DNA from: WHSP01 sp964424945
GTDB taxonomy: Bacteria; Gemmatimonadota; Gemmatimonadetes; Longimicrobiales; Longimicrobiaceae
Assembly (NCBI GenBank): GCA_964424945.1
Contig: CAYRLB010000002.1
Span: forward strand, 1-64,000
Direction: 5' to 3'
Length of the DNA: 64,000 nt
The position numbers and the translations under genes were made by a program. The notes under the pieces were generated by a model. The model saw only the letters and a list, made by a program, of their open reading frames with translations. It searched no databases and was not told the DNA's origin. Below, in pieces: positions 35,011 to 44,316 of this stretch (positions within the stretch are counted from its first letter, which is position 1; each line of letters begins with the position of its first letter).

Positions 35011-35934
35011 TCACACCTTCTGGCGGGCCGACATTTCCACAGCTTCAAGGGCGCGACGAAGCTCCTCCATCTCCCGCGTCACCACCGCAAGGCTCCGGAA
35101 GGCCGAATCCAGAGACGCCCTGCAGGAGGCCAGGTCGTCGAACGGAGAGGGGGCCGGAGAGGGGGTTGGAGCGACTGCCACCGGTGTCAACGATTCCTGC
35201 CGGATCTCCTCCCAGAGCTGACGCGTTTCGGCCATCGGCTCGATATCGAGCTCGGACCTCAGGATGGTCGCGCATCGCTCGAACTGACGTAGAGCTTCAG
35301 GACGGTTCCCCTGGCGGTAATAGCAACGGATCAGCTCCCGATGGACATGCTCCCGCAGCGGGTCCGTCGCGAGCAGGCGCTGCCCCAGATCGGCGGCGCC
35401 CGCCCAATCTTCCCGCGACTGACGGTAATTCATCAGCCGCTCGAGAGATGTGAGGTAGAGGAGCCTCATCCGCTCCCGCTCATAGAGGAACCAGTCGTCG
35501 TACATCCCCTCCATCAGATCGCCCCGATAAAGACTCACCGCTGCCTCGAGGCTGCGGACCTCCTCCGGAGTCATCTCGCACGGGTCCACGGAGCGGACCG
35601 CACCGATGAGCTTCTCGAATTCCGCAACGTCGATCCAGTGCGGGAAGTCGGCGTTGAAGGCGATCTTGTGGTCCTTCAGCAGAAGAACCTCGTCGGCATC
35701 ACTGAGAGCATGACGGACCCGCCAGATGTCCGTGCGCAGACACTTCTTCGCGACAGTCTCGGGGCGCTCACCCCAGAACACGCCGACCAGCGAATCACGG
35801 CTGTGCGCACGGCTGCGGTTGAGAACGAGGTAGGCGAAGAGGGATCGCGCCTTCTGGGTGGGGAAAGGGGGAAGCCGGTTATCCCCCCGACTCACATCTA
35901 GCCCGCCGAACAGATGGATCTGCAGTGTGCTCAT
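35011..35934 (-). CDS. SARP/BTAD-type transcriptional regulator
   Basis: 307 residues from ATG 35934. Residues 1-100 form an OmpR-like winged helix ('LQIHLFGGLDVSRGD', 'RSLFAYLVLNRSRAHSRDSLVGVFWGE'); residues about 105-255 form a bacterial transcriptional activation domain with TPR-like helices ('LREHVHRELIRCYYRQGNRPEALRQFERC'). A Pro/Ala linker leads to a C-terminal coiled coil (about 265-307), which is unusual. It lacks the NB-ARC module of large AfsR proteins. It sits directly upstream of the CIS operon on the same strand, so it is the obvious candidate activator. Confidence 0.85.
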   Translation of the reverse strand: MSTLQIHLFGGLDVSRGDNRLPPFPTQKARSLFAYLVLNRSRAHSRDSLVGVFWGERPETVAKKCLRTDIWRVRHALSDADEVLLLKDHKIAFNADFPHWIDVAEFEKLIGAVRSVDPCEMTPEEVRSLEAAVSLYRGDLMEGMYDDWFLYERERMRLLYLTSLERLMNYRQSREDWAGAADLGQRLLATDPLREHVHRELIRCYYRQGNRPEALRQFERCATILRSELDIEPMAETRQLWEEIRQESLTPVAVAPTPSPAPSPFDDLASCRASLDSAFRSLAVVTREMEELRRALEAVEMSARQKV

Positions 35935-36267
35935 GGCGGTGTGCGACGGAGAAGGTCCGCCAGCCGAAAGGTCATCTTCGAAGTCGCGATGGGGTGAATC
36001 CGCAAATATCGACGTAAAACGAGCGCATCCGGCAGGCAAACGTCTGTTCGAACCGGGATCTGGCGCTGTCTGTCGAGAAAAGAGCGAGCGGGTCCGGTCG
36101 GTCTGCGGGAGCTTTAATCTGCGGAGAAACAGAACATCAATTCTGCATCGCCTCGTCGGAAATGAAATGGGACGAAAGATCCCTTTCGCGGAGGGAGGCG
36201 GCCGGGCATTTTACTGGGTTGGTGTCGAGCGAGCCATACATCGGAGCGACTCGCCCGACCCCTGTCT
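35935..36267. promoter_or_regulatory. Intergenic region upstream of the regulator
   Basis: No gene seen in these 333 bases. They must carry the regulator's promoter. A weak minus-strand candidate is TTGATG near 36136 followed by an ATTAAA-type box near 36118. A perfect inverted repeat CGAAAG-ATCC-CTTTCG lies at 36173-36188 and could be an operator. Confidence 0.35.
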
Positions 36268-37617
36268 TCAGTCTGTCGACGCCTCCAGTCCCACCAGCCG
36301 CACCTCATCACGGTCCAGCCAGGCGAGAGCACCTGTCCTCCCTGCGGCGCTGAGGGAGGGGGCGTGCCCCTCGAACTCTCCGGCGTGGACCCTGAGCCGG
36401 CCATCCGCGATCGTGCCGAACCCGACTTTCGGCGTATCCGTGCGGAGGTCGTCCCACGCCACCCAGACCTCATCATCGACCAGAGCTAGCCGTGCCTGCG
36501 ACGCAGGGACGAAGCTGTCGGTAAGGATGGCGATCGGCTCCGAGAAGCTGTCGCCCCGGTCATCCGATACGGCGTACCAGAGGCCCTGGCGATCGGGGCG
36601 TCCCGTGTACCAGGAAACGTGCAGCCGACCATCGTCGCCGACGGCGAGAGATGGCCCCGCATGTGGACATCCCGGGTATTCCCAGTCGTCGTCGTGAACC
36701 TTCAGCGGCTCCTCGAAGGTCTGCCCGCCATCGGTCGATCGCGCGACTGCGATGTCGCGGACCTGACCATTGAACACCTTCCGCCATCCGAGATAGATCG
36801 CCCCGTCAGGCCCCACCGCCACCGACGTACGGCAGCAGGGGCAGGTATCGCCATCGACGACGAGGCTCTTCGAGAAGCTGGCGCCCCCGTCGTGCGAGAT
36901 GGCCAGACGAATCTCGGTACCCGGCTCCCCCTCCAGGGAGGGCATCCCGCCGGCGCCGTGGCCGTGGGATATACCCTCGTGGTAGGCGTGCTCGCGGGCG
37001 CTGTCACGAACCCGCGCATCGATCCAGGAAACGAGGATCGTTCCGTCGGGCGCACTGGTGATGTCGTGAAAGCTGATGCGAACGGGTGATGTGGAAGCGT
37101 TGTCGTTGACGGTCACAGCGGGTAGGAAGCTGCGCCCCCCATCGATCGAGCGTGCGAGGCGAAGGTCCGCGCCGCCGAAGTCGAGCCATGGCGCTTCGAC
37201 CTTCCGCTGCCAGACGACGAGCACACTGCCATCCGGCGAGATCTCCACCTGCGGCGGCGCCTGCTCGTGCGGATCAGCATCCCCGGGGATGTCATTCACA
37301 CGAACGGGCTCGGTGGCAGGCTCACCGTCAGGGCGGACGGCCGAGAGATAGACGTCTCCACCTTCCGCGCCGATCTCCACCCACGCGACGTAGTGGGTGC
37401 CGTCCTGATGCACTGCAACGGTGGGGTTGCCGACCTCGCCGACGGAGAGCGTCTTCCCCTCACCGATGGCGACCGTGGAGCCTCCGCCGAGGCAGCCGGA
37501 GAGCGACACCGCGCCGACCATCAGCAGGCTTGCCTGCAGCAGGTACCTCCGCCGGCGCAAGCCGGCGGAGGGCGCGGTCCGCGACACCTGCCGCAGACCG
37601 GTCGGATCCTGAATCAT
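36268..37617 (-). CDS. Sialidase-like propeller lipoprotein with CPCC motif
   Basis: 449 residues from ATG 37617 (the frame extends upstream over the TonB gene, which is not credible). A signal ends in the lipobox LSGC, so it is lipid-anchored. Asp-box repeats SIDGGRSF, SHDGGASF, STDGGQTF and SDDRGDSF mark a six-bladed sialidase-fold propeller. The sialidase arginine triad and catalytic motifs are not evident, so enzymatic sialidase activity is unlikely. A CPCC motif near residue 260 looks like a metal or redox site. It lies 8 bases after a TonB receptor gene, and I infer a role in metal acquisition. Confidence 0.75.
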   Translation of the reverse strand: MIQDPTGLRQVSRTAPSAGLRRRRYLLQASLLMVGAVSLSGCLGGGSTVAIGEGKTLSVGEVGNPTVAVHQDGTHYVAWVEIGAEGGDVYLSAVRPDGEPATEPVRVNDIPGDADPHEQAPPQVEISPDGSVLVVWQRKVEAPWLDFGGADLRLARSIDGGRSFLPAVTVNDNASTSPVRISFHDITSAPDGTILVSWIDARVRDSAREHAYHEGISHGHGAGGMPSLEGEPGTEIRLAISHDGGASFSKSLVVDGDTCPCCRTSVAVGPDGAIYLGWRKVFNGQVRDIAVARSTDGGQTFEEPLKVHDDDWEYPGCPHAGPSLAVGDDGRLHVSWYTGRPDRQGLWYAVSDDRGDSFSEPIAILTDSFVPASQARLALVDDEVWVAWDDLRTDTPKVGFGTIADGRLRVHAGEFEGHAPSLSAAGRTGALAWLDRDEVRLVGLEASTD

Positions 37618-37625
37618 GGCAATCC

Positions 37626-39944
37626 TCAATTCCGTTGAATCCCGATGTACAGCGTGCGGGGCATCCCGGGCGCGAACTCCTCGCCGCGCGCCACCGTGTA
37701 CGACGACGATTCCGCATAACGCTCCCCTGTGACGTTCATCAGCCGGCCGAAGACGCTGATCCCCGCGACGATCGGAAGAGCGGCCCGCACATTGACCAGG
37801 TCGTGGCCATCGTACTTGTGGGTGTTCTGCGGATCCATCCAGTAGCTTCCGACACGCGTCCACTCCAGACCGATGCGGCCATCCGGCAGGAAGCCGGGGG
37901 TGTAGGTGACCGAGGCATTGGCGAGCGACCTGGGCGCCGTTTCGATCTCGCTGCCCGCGAAGTCCGTTCCCGCCCGGGGCTGCCACTCCTCGTAGGTGTG
38001 CCTGGCGCGGGAGTAGGCGAGATCAGCCCGAAGGCCCGTGGCGAGGTCGACGCTGAATCCGACCTCGACGCCGCGGTGAAGGGTTTCTCCTGCGTTCACC
38101 GTCTCAGTCGAGCCGTCCGGGTTGGTGAAGCTGAGGATGTCATCCCGCTTCGTCATCGTGTACACGGAGAGATCGTAACGAACCCGGTCGAGGAGCAGAC
38201 CGCGGATCCCCCCCTCGTAGCTGTCGACCTTTACCGGATCCAGACCGATCGTGTTGACCGCCTGGCCCTGCCGGAAAAGCTGCCCCTCGGAAGGCGCCCG
38301 GAAGCCGTGCCCGTAGTTGGCGAAGAGGTTCAGCGCCAGTGAGAGGTCGACGGCGGCACCCAGCTTCGGGCTCAGATGTCCATAGTCGACGGAGGTATCG
38401 GCCGGCCGTCGATGACGACCTTCATCGAGCGGATCGAGCGCGCTCTCATAGTCGAAGCCCATCCGATCATAGCGGAGCCCGCCCACCAACCGGACCTTCG
38501 AAGCAGGCGAAAACTCGGCCTGCACGTAGGGCGAGACGGCGCGGTACGTCACATCATAGTCGTAAATCGTGCCGAGATCGGTGTAGCTGGTGAAGACCCG
38601 ACCCTCCCGCACCGGCTGTAGAAGCGTCTCCTTCCGGAAGCCGGGCGAGTAATCGACGTCGACCCCGGCGATGACCCGCGAACGGAGCGGCTCGAAGTCG
38701 TGACGAAGCTTCGCGAGCAGCCCGAGGGAACGGTGACCCGTTGTGTAGACGGTGGGGTCGTAGGTCAGCGACCAGTTCGCCAGCAGCTCCATCTCATTCC
38801 ATCTGGCGAATGGGGTGAGGCTTAGAAGTGACCGCCCTGACTCGCGGGCATACTCCGTCGACAGGCGGAACGCCTGCACGGTACGATAGGAGATCGGGGT
38901 GTAGTTGATCGTCGGATCTGCCGAGTAGTCCTCCGCGTTGAGCGCCGACGAACCGGCAGTTCCCTGGTCGATATTCGAGAAGGTCGCGACGGTGCGCAGC
39001 GCGCCATCCCCCAGAGGACGGTCCCACCGAACCGTGCCGCTCTGACGCTTGTACTCGGTCGCGTCGCGCCAGCCGTCTGTGCGGGTGGCGTTGGCATCGA
39101 TGCGGACACCATTCTCTCCGAATGTCGTGCTCCCGGTCATCAGGAAGCGCTGCCACCCGAAGGAGCCCCCCTCCGCGGACAGCTCGAGCTCGGGCACCCG
39201 GCTCGGCGCTCTCGTTCCGACATCGATGATTCCGCCGATCGCGTCGCTGCCGTACAGCGCGGTGACCGGCCCCTTGATCACCTCGATGCGGTCCGCCTGC
39301 GGCAGGTTGATCTCGTACAGGGCGTTGTGATTGAAGAAGCCCGTCGACCTCGTCGGGATACCATCTTCGAGGAAGAGATAGACGGGGGAGGTCGTCAGAG
39401 GCTGACGGATCGCCGTCTGATGGCCCTCGCCTCCGGTCACGCTCACCCAGGCGCCCGGCACCTGACGCATGATCTCGCTCGGGTGCGCCGCGCCTGCAGC
39501 CCGGATCTCGGCACCACGCACGAGGCTGATGTTGGCAGGGGTTTCGGCAAGCGACTGGACCTCCCGGCTAGCGCTCACCACCAGCCCCGCCAGCTCGAGT
39601 GGCTGCTCATCCAGCGTGAAATCGACACCCTGCAGCCCGGCGGTCGGGAGGGTCAGCGCCCGGTTCAGGGTGTTGTAGCCGAGCCGGGAGACATTCAGAA
39701 CGACCGGGCCGGCGGGAAGGCCGGTCAGCCGGTAGCTCCCCCGGGAATCGGAAATGGTAATCGGGCCGCCCGGATCGACCTGGATCCGTACCCCCGCGAG
39801 TGGTGATGAATCGCCAGCGTAGACCGTCCCGGAAATCGTCCCGGGCGATTGGGCGGCGAGCGGTATGACTGTGATCAGAAGTGCCACAAATGCAGCGACG
39901 GATACAACGCGTCGCCGAATCGAATCTATATCGAACGGATGCAT
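37626..39944 (-). CDS. TonB-dependent outer-membrane receptor
   Basis: 772 residues from ATG 39944 (AGGGAGA just upstream). A signal peptide ends near AQS, followed by a carboxypeptidase-regulatory-like domain (about 32-110), a plug domain ('EIMRQVPGAWVSVTGGEGHQTAIRQP', 'IEVIKGPVTALYGSDAIGGIIDV', about 155-250) and a beta barrel ending in an aromatic-poor strand with LYIGIQRN. It imports a bulky or scarce substrate across the outer membrane using TonB energy. The neighbours (His/Cys-rich protein, CPCC propeller) suggest a metal such as copper rather than a siderophore. Confidence 0.9.
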   Translation of the reverse strand: MHPFDIDSIRRRVVSVAAFVALLITVIPLAAQSPGTISGTVYAGDSSPLAGVRIQVDPGGPITISDSRGSYRLTGLPAGPVVLNVSRLGYNTLNRALTLPTAGLQGVDFTLDEQPLELAGLVVSASREVQSLAETPANISLVRGAEIRAAGAAHPSEIMRQVPGAWVSVTGGEGHQTAIRQPLTTSPVYLFLEDGIPTRSTGFFNHNALYEINLPQADRIEVIKGPVTALYGSDAIGGIIDVGTRAPSRVPELELSAEGGSFGWQRFLMTGSTTFGENGVRIDANATRTDGWRDATEYKRQSGTVRWDRPLGDGALRTVATFSNIDQGTAGSSALNAEDYSADPTINYTPISYRTVQAFRLSTEYARESGRSLLSLTPFARWNEMELLANWSLTYDPTVYTTGHRSLGLLAKLRHDFEPLRSRVIAGVDVDYSPGFRKETLLQPVREGRVFTSYTDLGTIYDYDVTYRAVSPYVQAEFSPASKVRLVGGLRYDRMGFDYESALDPLDEGRHRRPADTSVDYGHLSPKLGAAVDLSLALNLFANYGHGFRAPSEGQLFRQGQAVNTIGLDPVKVDSYEGGIRGLLLDRVRYDLSVYTMTKRDDILSFTNPDGSTETVNAGETLHRGVEVGFSVDLATGLRADLAYSRARHTYEEWQPRAGTDFAGSEIETAPRSLANASVTYTPGFLPDGRIGLEWTRVGSYWMDPQNTHKYDGHDLVNVRAALPIVAGISVFGRLMNVTGERYAESSSYTVARGEEFAPGMPRTLYIGIQRN

Positions 39945-40062
39945 GCTCTCTCCCTGAAGGGCTGAGTTGGACGTGCGCGGTCGAAGCCCTGTCCCAGCAG
40001 CGCGGACCGGCGTCATCGTCATGGAGTTGGGAGTTCCACCGTACCGAACGTGTCGGTACAGC

Positions 40063-40473
40063 TCAGCCGATCAGGGGCGGTGCGTTGGCGTACGGAAGGA
40101 AGAAGGGGAGGAAGCGTTCCCGAGGTGCGATCCTGTCGCGGATTCCGACCGGCTGTACGGCGGCCGGAAAGATCTCGACGATCGAGATCGAGGTAGCTGG
40201 CAGAGGAGCGAGCGAAACCGCGGGGCACGACCCGCCGCAGATGCAGGGACCGCCGGAGTGGTCCGCTCCGCCCGCGGGAGTTCCAGCCTCCTCGCCATGG
40301 TGAGCCGAATGATGCGCGGTACCGTCGTGCTCAGCCGCCGCCTGCCCATGCCCCGCCGAGGCGTTCTCATGGTGCGGGCAGCTGTGCAACCCGAATACGT
40401 CCCCCGCTCCGATGAGCAGGAAGACGACTGCCGTGAAGAGGGCAGAGAGCCGGGACGAACGGTAGCGCATCAT
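40063..40473 (-). CDS. Secreted His/Cys-rich protein
   Basis: 136 residues from the ATG pair at 40473/40470. An N-terminal hydrophobic segment is followed by a His-rich stretch (LHSCPHHEN, HDGTAHHSAHHGEE) and a Cys cluster (GPCICGGSCP), then a helix-poor tail. This looks like DUF2946-type and other small periplasmic copper-linked proteins, though I cannot assign the family. It is 118 bases upstream of the TonB receptor on the same strand and probably binds or senses a soft metal. Confidence 0.65.
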   Translation of the reverse strand: MMRYRSSRLSALFTAVVFLLIGAGDVFGLHSCPHHENASAGHGQAAAEHDGTAHHSAHHGEEAGTPAGGADHSGGPCICGGSCPAVSLAPLPATSISIVEIFPAAVQPVGIRDRIAPRERFLPFFLPYANAPPLIG

Positions 40474-40568
40474 AGTCGTGTTCCGCCGATCAGTACCCTC
40501 CTGAGGACAGGCAGTTCGTTCCTTCCGGCAGCTCCCGGGTATCTTCCGACCCCGTGCAGGGAAAATTC

Positions 40569-41924
40569 CTACACCTGAGGTTCCGCCGGGAACTGAGCCG
40601 GCTCCATCCGCGGCACGAGCGCATGGATGATCAGCCACGCCACGAGATATGCCGAGCCGCAGAACAGGAAGATGATCTGATAGTCACTTCCGGTCGCGTC
40701 GAGTAGAGATCCGGTAGCGCGCTGAGCCATGTATCCGGCGAACGCCCCGGCGAAGCCGCCGATCCCCACCACCGACCCGACCGCCCTGCGCGGGAACATG
40801 TCCCCGACCAGGGTGAAGAGATTCGCGGACCACGCCTGGTGTGCCGCCGCGGCCACGCTCACCAGTGCAACGGCCACCCACATGCTTCCAGTGGAGGGGG
40901 CGAATGCCGTAGGAACGACGAGACACGCCGCCACCAGCATGGCCGCCTTCCGCCCCCTGTTCACCGACCATCCCCGGCTGATCAGACGGCTCGAGAGCCA
41001 CCCGCCGCCCACCGATCCGAAATCGCCGACCAGGTAGATCACGATGATCGGAGCCGCCAGCGCAGAGAGCGTCACCCCCCACCCGGCATCCAGAAATTTC
41101 GGGAGCCAGAAGAGATAGAAGAACCATACCGGATCTGTCATCCCCTTGCCGACGATGAACGCCCAGGTCTGCCGGTAGGTGATGAGCTTCCTCCACGCCA
41201 CCTTGCCCGTGGGCTCCAACGGATCGCTGCGGATATAGGCGAGCTCCTCCCGGCTGAGCCGCGGATGGTCTTCAGGCTGCCTGTACATGATGAGCCAGAA
41301 GATGAGCCAGATGAAGCCGACCGCACCTGTGACGAGGAAGGCCGATTGCCAACCGAAGGTCCCCGCAAGGAAAATGACCACGAGCGGTGCGAGGAGCGCG
41401 CCGACATTCGTCCCCGCATTGAAGATCCCGACCGCCAGCGCCCGCTCCTTCTTCGGGAACCATTCCGCAACCGTCTTTACCGCTCCCGGGAAGTTCCCCG
41501 CCTCCCCAAGGCCGAGCAGCGCCCGGGCAAGGGAGAAGCCCCCGACGCTTCGCGCGAAGGCGTGCCCCATCGCCGCCAGGCTCCACACGACGATCGAGAT
41601 GGCAAAGCCCCGCCGCGTGCCGATCCAGTCCATCACCCGGCCCATCGTCATCAGACCGATGCCGTACGCCAGACTGAACCAGGAGACGATCGTTCCGTAA
41701 TCGGTTTCGCTCCACCCGAACTCCTCCGTCAGCTGCGGTGCGAGGAGGCCCAGCACCTGGCGATCGATGTAGTTGATCGTCGTCGCGATGAAGAGGAGAG
41801 CACAGATCGTCCAGCGATAGCCGAAGCGTGGTGGTGGGGCGCCATCTCCCGGACGGGCTTCGGAAACGTCGCCGGCGAGCGCGGGTTGGGTGGCGTGGTC
41901 GCCAGGCAGCCCGGTGGGTTGCAT
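40569..41924 (-). CDS. MFS transporter, hexuronate/anion:cation symporter type
   Basis: 451 residues with about 12 membrane segments. The ACS-family signature is clear: 'ATTINYIDRQVLGLLAPQL' in helix 1, GRVMDWIGTRRG in loop 2-3, and 'LGLGEAGNFPGAVKTVAEWFPKKER' in helices 4-5, as in ExuT-like transporters. It probably imports hexuronates or aldonates by proton symport. This fits the SMP-30 lactonase, KDG kinase and KDPG aldolase elsewhere in the window. An N-terminal extension of about 35 hydrophilic residues precedes the first helix. Confidence 0.85.
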   Translation of the reverse strand: MQPTGLPGDHATQPALAGDVSEARPGDGAPPPRFGYRWTICALLFIATTINYIDRQVLGLLAPQLTEEFGWSETDYGTIVSWFSLAYGIGLMTMGRVMDWIGTRRGFAISIVVWSLAAMGHAFARSVGGFSLARALLGLGEAGNFPGAVKTVAEWFPKKERALAVGIFNAGTNVGALLAPLVVIFLAGTFGWQSAFLVTGAVGFIWLIFWLIMYRQPEDHPRLSREELAYIRSDPLEPTGKVAWRKLITYRQTWAFIVGKGMTDPVWFFYLFWLPKFLDAGWGVTLSALAAPIIVIYLVGDFGSVGGGWLSSRLISRGWSVNRGRKAAMLVAACLVVPTAFAPSTGSMWVAVALVSVAAAAHQAWSANLFTLVGDMFPRRAVGSVVGIGGFAGAFAGYMAQRATGSLLDATGSDYQIIFLFCGSAYLVAWLIIHALVPRMEPAQFPAEPQV

Positions 41925-42312
41925 CGGCTCTCCTTGGAGGGAGGGTTGCGGGAGGTCTGGATTGGAAAGCTTGAACGGACTGGCAAGACGGGACGGCCGG
42001 GCCGGGCGGGTGGACCCGGCTGAGGGCTGCTTCGGGCGCTGCCGCGCTGCTGGCCGCGCGCATGAAGACCTCGAATCAATGTGATGCAGGAATGCGCTGC
42101 GTCAAGCTGATCACAGAGGAGATGGAGCGGGATGAAAGATGTGCGGGATCAGAGCGACCTCCCCGCGCCCTTCGTCTTCCCCGCTCAAGGCGACCCGGCA
42201 GGTCACCGGAGGGAACGGCTATGGAAGGGGTCGAAGGGTCATCAGCCTGGGCCCGCTCGCGCAGTGAAAGGCGAACCGGGAGAAGTCAGTCGGGGCCGAT
42301 TCCCCCTCCCTC
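41925..42312. other. Intergenic region, no gene seen
   Basis: 388 bases between the kinase 3' end and the transporter start. Short open frames here have no ribosome-binding site or family resemblance. It should contain the transporter promoter, but I see no convincing boxes. Confidence 0.5.
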
Positions 42313-43854
42313 CTACCGGCGCCTTCCCGCACGCTTTTCGGTCGAGGGCCGCAGCGACACCGTGAAGGTCGCGCCCTCGCCGGAGCTGTCGAGAGAGAGA
42401 TCCCCCCCCATCGCTCGCGCGAGGTCCCTGCTGATCGCGAGGCCCAGGCCGGTGCCCTCATGCCCGCTCGTCAGCGAGCGGCCGACCTGGACGAATGGCT
42501 CGAAGATGGAGGTCTGGTGCTCCTGCGGCACGCCCGGCCCCGTATCGGCGACGGTGATGACCACCCGCGAGCCACTGCTCCCGCACCCCACCCTGATCGA
42601 CCCGCCCGGAGGCGTGAACTTCACCGCGTTCACCAGAAGATTCAGCACGATCTGCTCCGCACGCGCCCGGTCCGCCTGCGCTTCGAGGCCGGCGGGACAG
42701 GGTCCATGCCGGATCGTGAGCCCCTTCGACAGCGCCTGCGGCTCGATCATCGGGAGGACGGCGTCCACCACATCGTGGACGATCACATTCTCGACGTCGT
42801 ACTCGACCTGCCCCGCTTCGATGCGGCTGTAGTTCAGCAGATCCGTGATGATCCGCAGCAGATACTGCTGGCTTCCGCGGATGCGGGCGAGATAGTCCTG
42901 ATGCTGTTCCGACAGGTCGCCCCCGACGCCCATCTCCATGAGGTCGGTGTAGCCCAGCGTCGCATTTATCGGAGTCCGGAGCTCGTGTGACATCGCTGCC
43001 AGGAACTCGCTCTTCGTTCGGCTGGCCGACTCCGTCTCGGCGATCCGGCGGGCGTCGGCGATCGACCTTTCCTGAGCTGCCTTCCGCTCGGTCAGGTCGC
43101 GGGTCACCTTCGCAAAGCCGACGAGATTGCCCTCCGGACTGCGGATCGCCGTGATGAGCACATTCGCCCAGAAGCAGCTCCCATCCTTGCGGACGCGCCA
43201 CCCCTCCTCCTCGTACGAGCCGAAACGGGAAGCGTGGTCCAGCTCCATCTTCGTCTTGTTCGCCGCGACGTCGGCGGCAGGATAGAAGGCGTTGATGTGC
43301 TGACCGATGATCTCTTCCGCAGTATACCCCTTGATCCGCTCCGCCCCCGCGTTCCAGCTCGCTACACGCCCATTCGGGTCCAGCATGAAGATGGCATAGT
43401 CCCGCACCCCCTGTACGAGCAGCCGGAAGCGCTCCTCGCTGATGCGCAGCTCCTCGTCGTGTCGGCGCCGCTCGGTCTGGTCTCGTGTGACCTTCGCGAA
43501 GCCGATGAGCTCCCCCTCATCATTGCGCAGAGAGGTAATGACGACATTCGCCCAGAAGCGGCTGCCATCCTTCCGTATCCGCCACCCCTCATCCTCGACG
43601 CGGCCGTCCCGGATCGCATCGACGATCTCGCGCTCCGGCTTCCCGGCCGCGATATCTTCGGGCGGATAGAAGGTCGAAAAGTGCTTCCCGATGATCTCAT
43701 GGGCCGCATAGCCCTTGAGACTCTGCGCGCCTGCGTTCCACGTTACGACCACGCCCTTCGGATCGAGCGCGAAGATCGCGTAATCCTGAACGCTCTCCAC
43801 CAACCTGCGGAAGAGGGTATCATCATCGGCGGGGGGGATGACAGGGCCGCTCAT
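42313..43854 (-). CDS. Orphan sensor histidine kinase with two PAS domains
   Basis: 513 residues from ATG 43854, which has AAGGAG 8 bases upstream; the ATG at 43920 has none. Two PAS domains (about 10-125 and 135-255) are strikingly alike, both with WNAGA, KGY, EEGW/DEGW R(I/V)RKDGS, FWANV and GFAKVTRD. Then follow a dimerisation domain with MSHELRTP (His290), and N, G1 and G2 boxes (NLLVNAVKF, DTGPG, GTGLG). There is no membrane segment, so it is a cytosolic sensor, and no response regulator is adjacent. Confidence 0.93.
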   Translation of the reverse strand: MSGPVIPPADDDTLFRRLVESVQDYAIFALDPKGVVVTWNAGAQSLKGYAAHEIIGKHFSTFYPPEDIAAGKPEREIVDAIRDGRVEDEGWRIRKDGSRFWANVVITSLRNDEGELIGFAKVTRDQTERRRHDEELRISEERFRLLVQGVRDYAIFMLDPNGRVASWNAGAERIKGYTAEEIIGQHINAFYPAADVAANKTKMELDHASRFGSYEEEGWRVRKDGSCFWANVLITAIRSPEGNLVGFAKVTRDLTERKAAQERSIADARRIAETESASRTKSEFLAAMSHELRTPINATLGYTDLMEMGVGGDLSEQHQDYLARIRGSQQYLLRIITDLLNYSRIEAGQVEYDVENVIVHDVVDAVLPMIEPQALSKGLTIRHGPCPAGLEAQADRARAEQIVLNLLVNAVKFTPPGGSIRVGCGSSGSRVVITVADTGPGVPQEHQTSIFEPFVQVGRSLTSGHEGTGLGLAISRDLARAMGGDLSLDSSGEGATFTVSLRPSTEKRAGRRR

Positions 43855-44316
43855 AGCGGACTCCTTGCCGATCGTCCGTAGTGTACCGAGAGGTGTTTCC
43901 CGGCTGGCACCTTTCGACATCTAAACGCTTTCGTCGAAGCGAATCGACCCGGCCGCAATAAATCTGACGGCACAGGAAGCGCGAGTTCGCAGGGTAAACG
44001 ATGCTTCACGGGGTAAGTTTCGTGCCACTGGGGGGAGTCCTGGATCTTCTGTGTTCAATCGTCAATACGGCCATACCCCGGACAGCGACGAACCCCCGCC
44101 CGCGACAGAGTCAGCATTCAGGGACCACAATGTAAGTGATTCTGCACGATTGGATCCCATCTGCATTTCCTGGGGTAGAGGGGTACCTTGACCGCTTCGC
44201 GTACGAAGGTCAAACGGCAGTCCTTTGACTCGCGGTGCCCGCCGGCCACGGCCGGACGAAGCGCCAATCGGATTGTAATGTCCGTGTGTCCGTCAACCTG
44301 AAGGAGCTTCCAGCCA
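43855..44316. promoter_or_regulatory. Divergent intergenic region with inverted repeat
   Basis: No gene seen between the kinase (minus) and lactonase (plus) genes. An imperfect hairpin at 44188-44213 has arms TTGAC..CTTCG and CGAAG.GTCAA with a two-base bulge. Placed about 105 bases before the lactonase start, it could be an operator for that gene. Confidence 0.35.

Noticed and set aside
36268..37617. Call as an active sialidase
   Set aside because: Asp-boxes show the fold only; no convincing arginine triad or nucleophile motif was found, and the context points to metal uptake.
37618..37986. Extra N-terminal 123 codons of the sialidase-like frame
   Set aside because: They overlap the TonB receptor gene, have unnatural composition, and would bury the lipoprotein signal; ATG 37617 starts a proper signal peptide.
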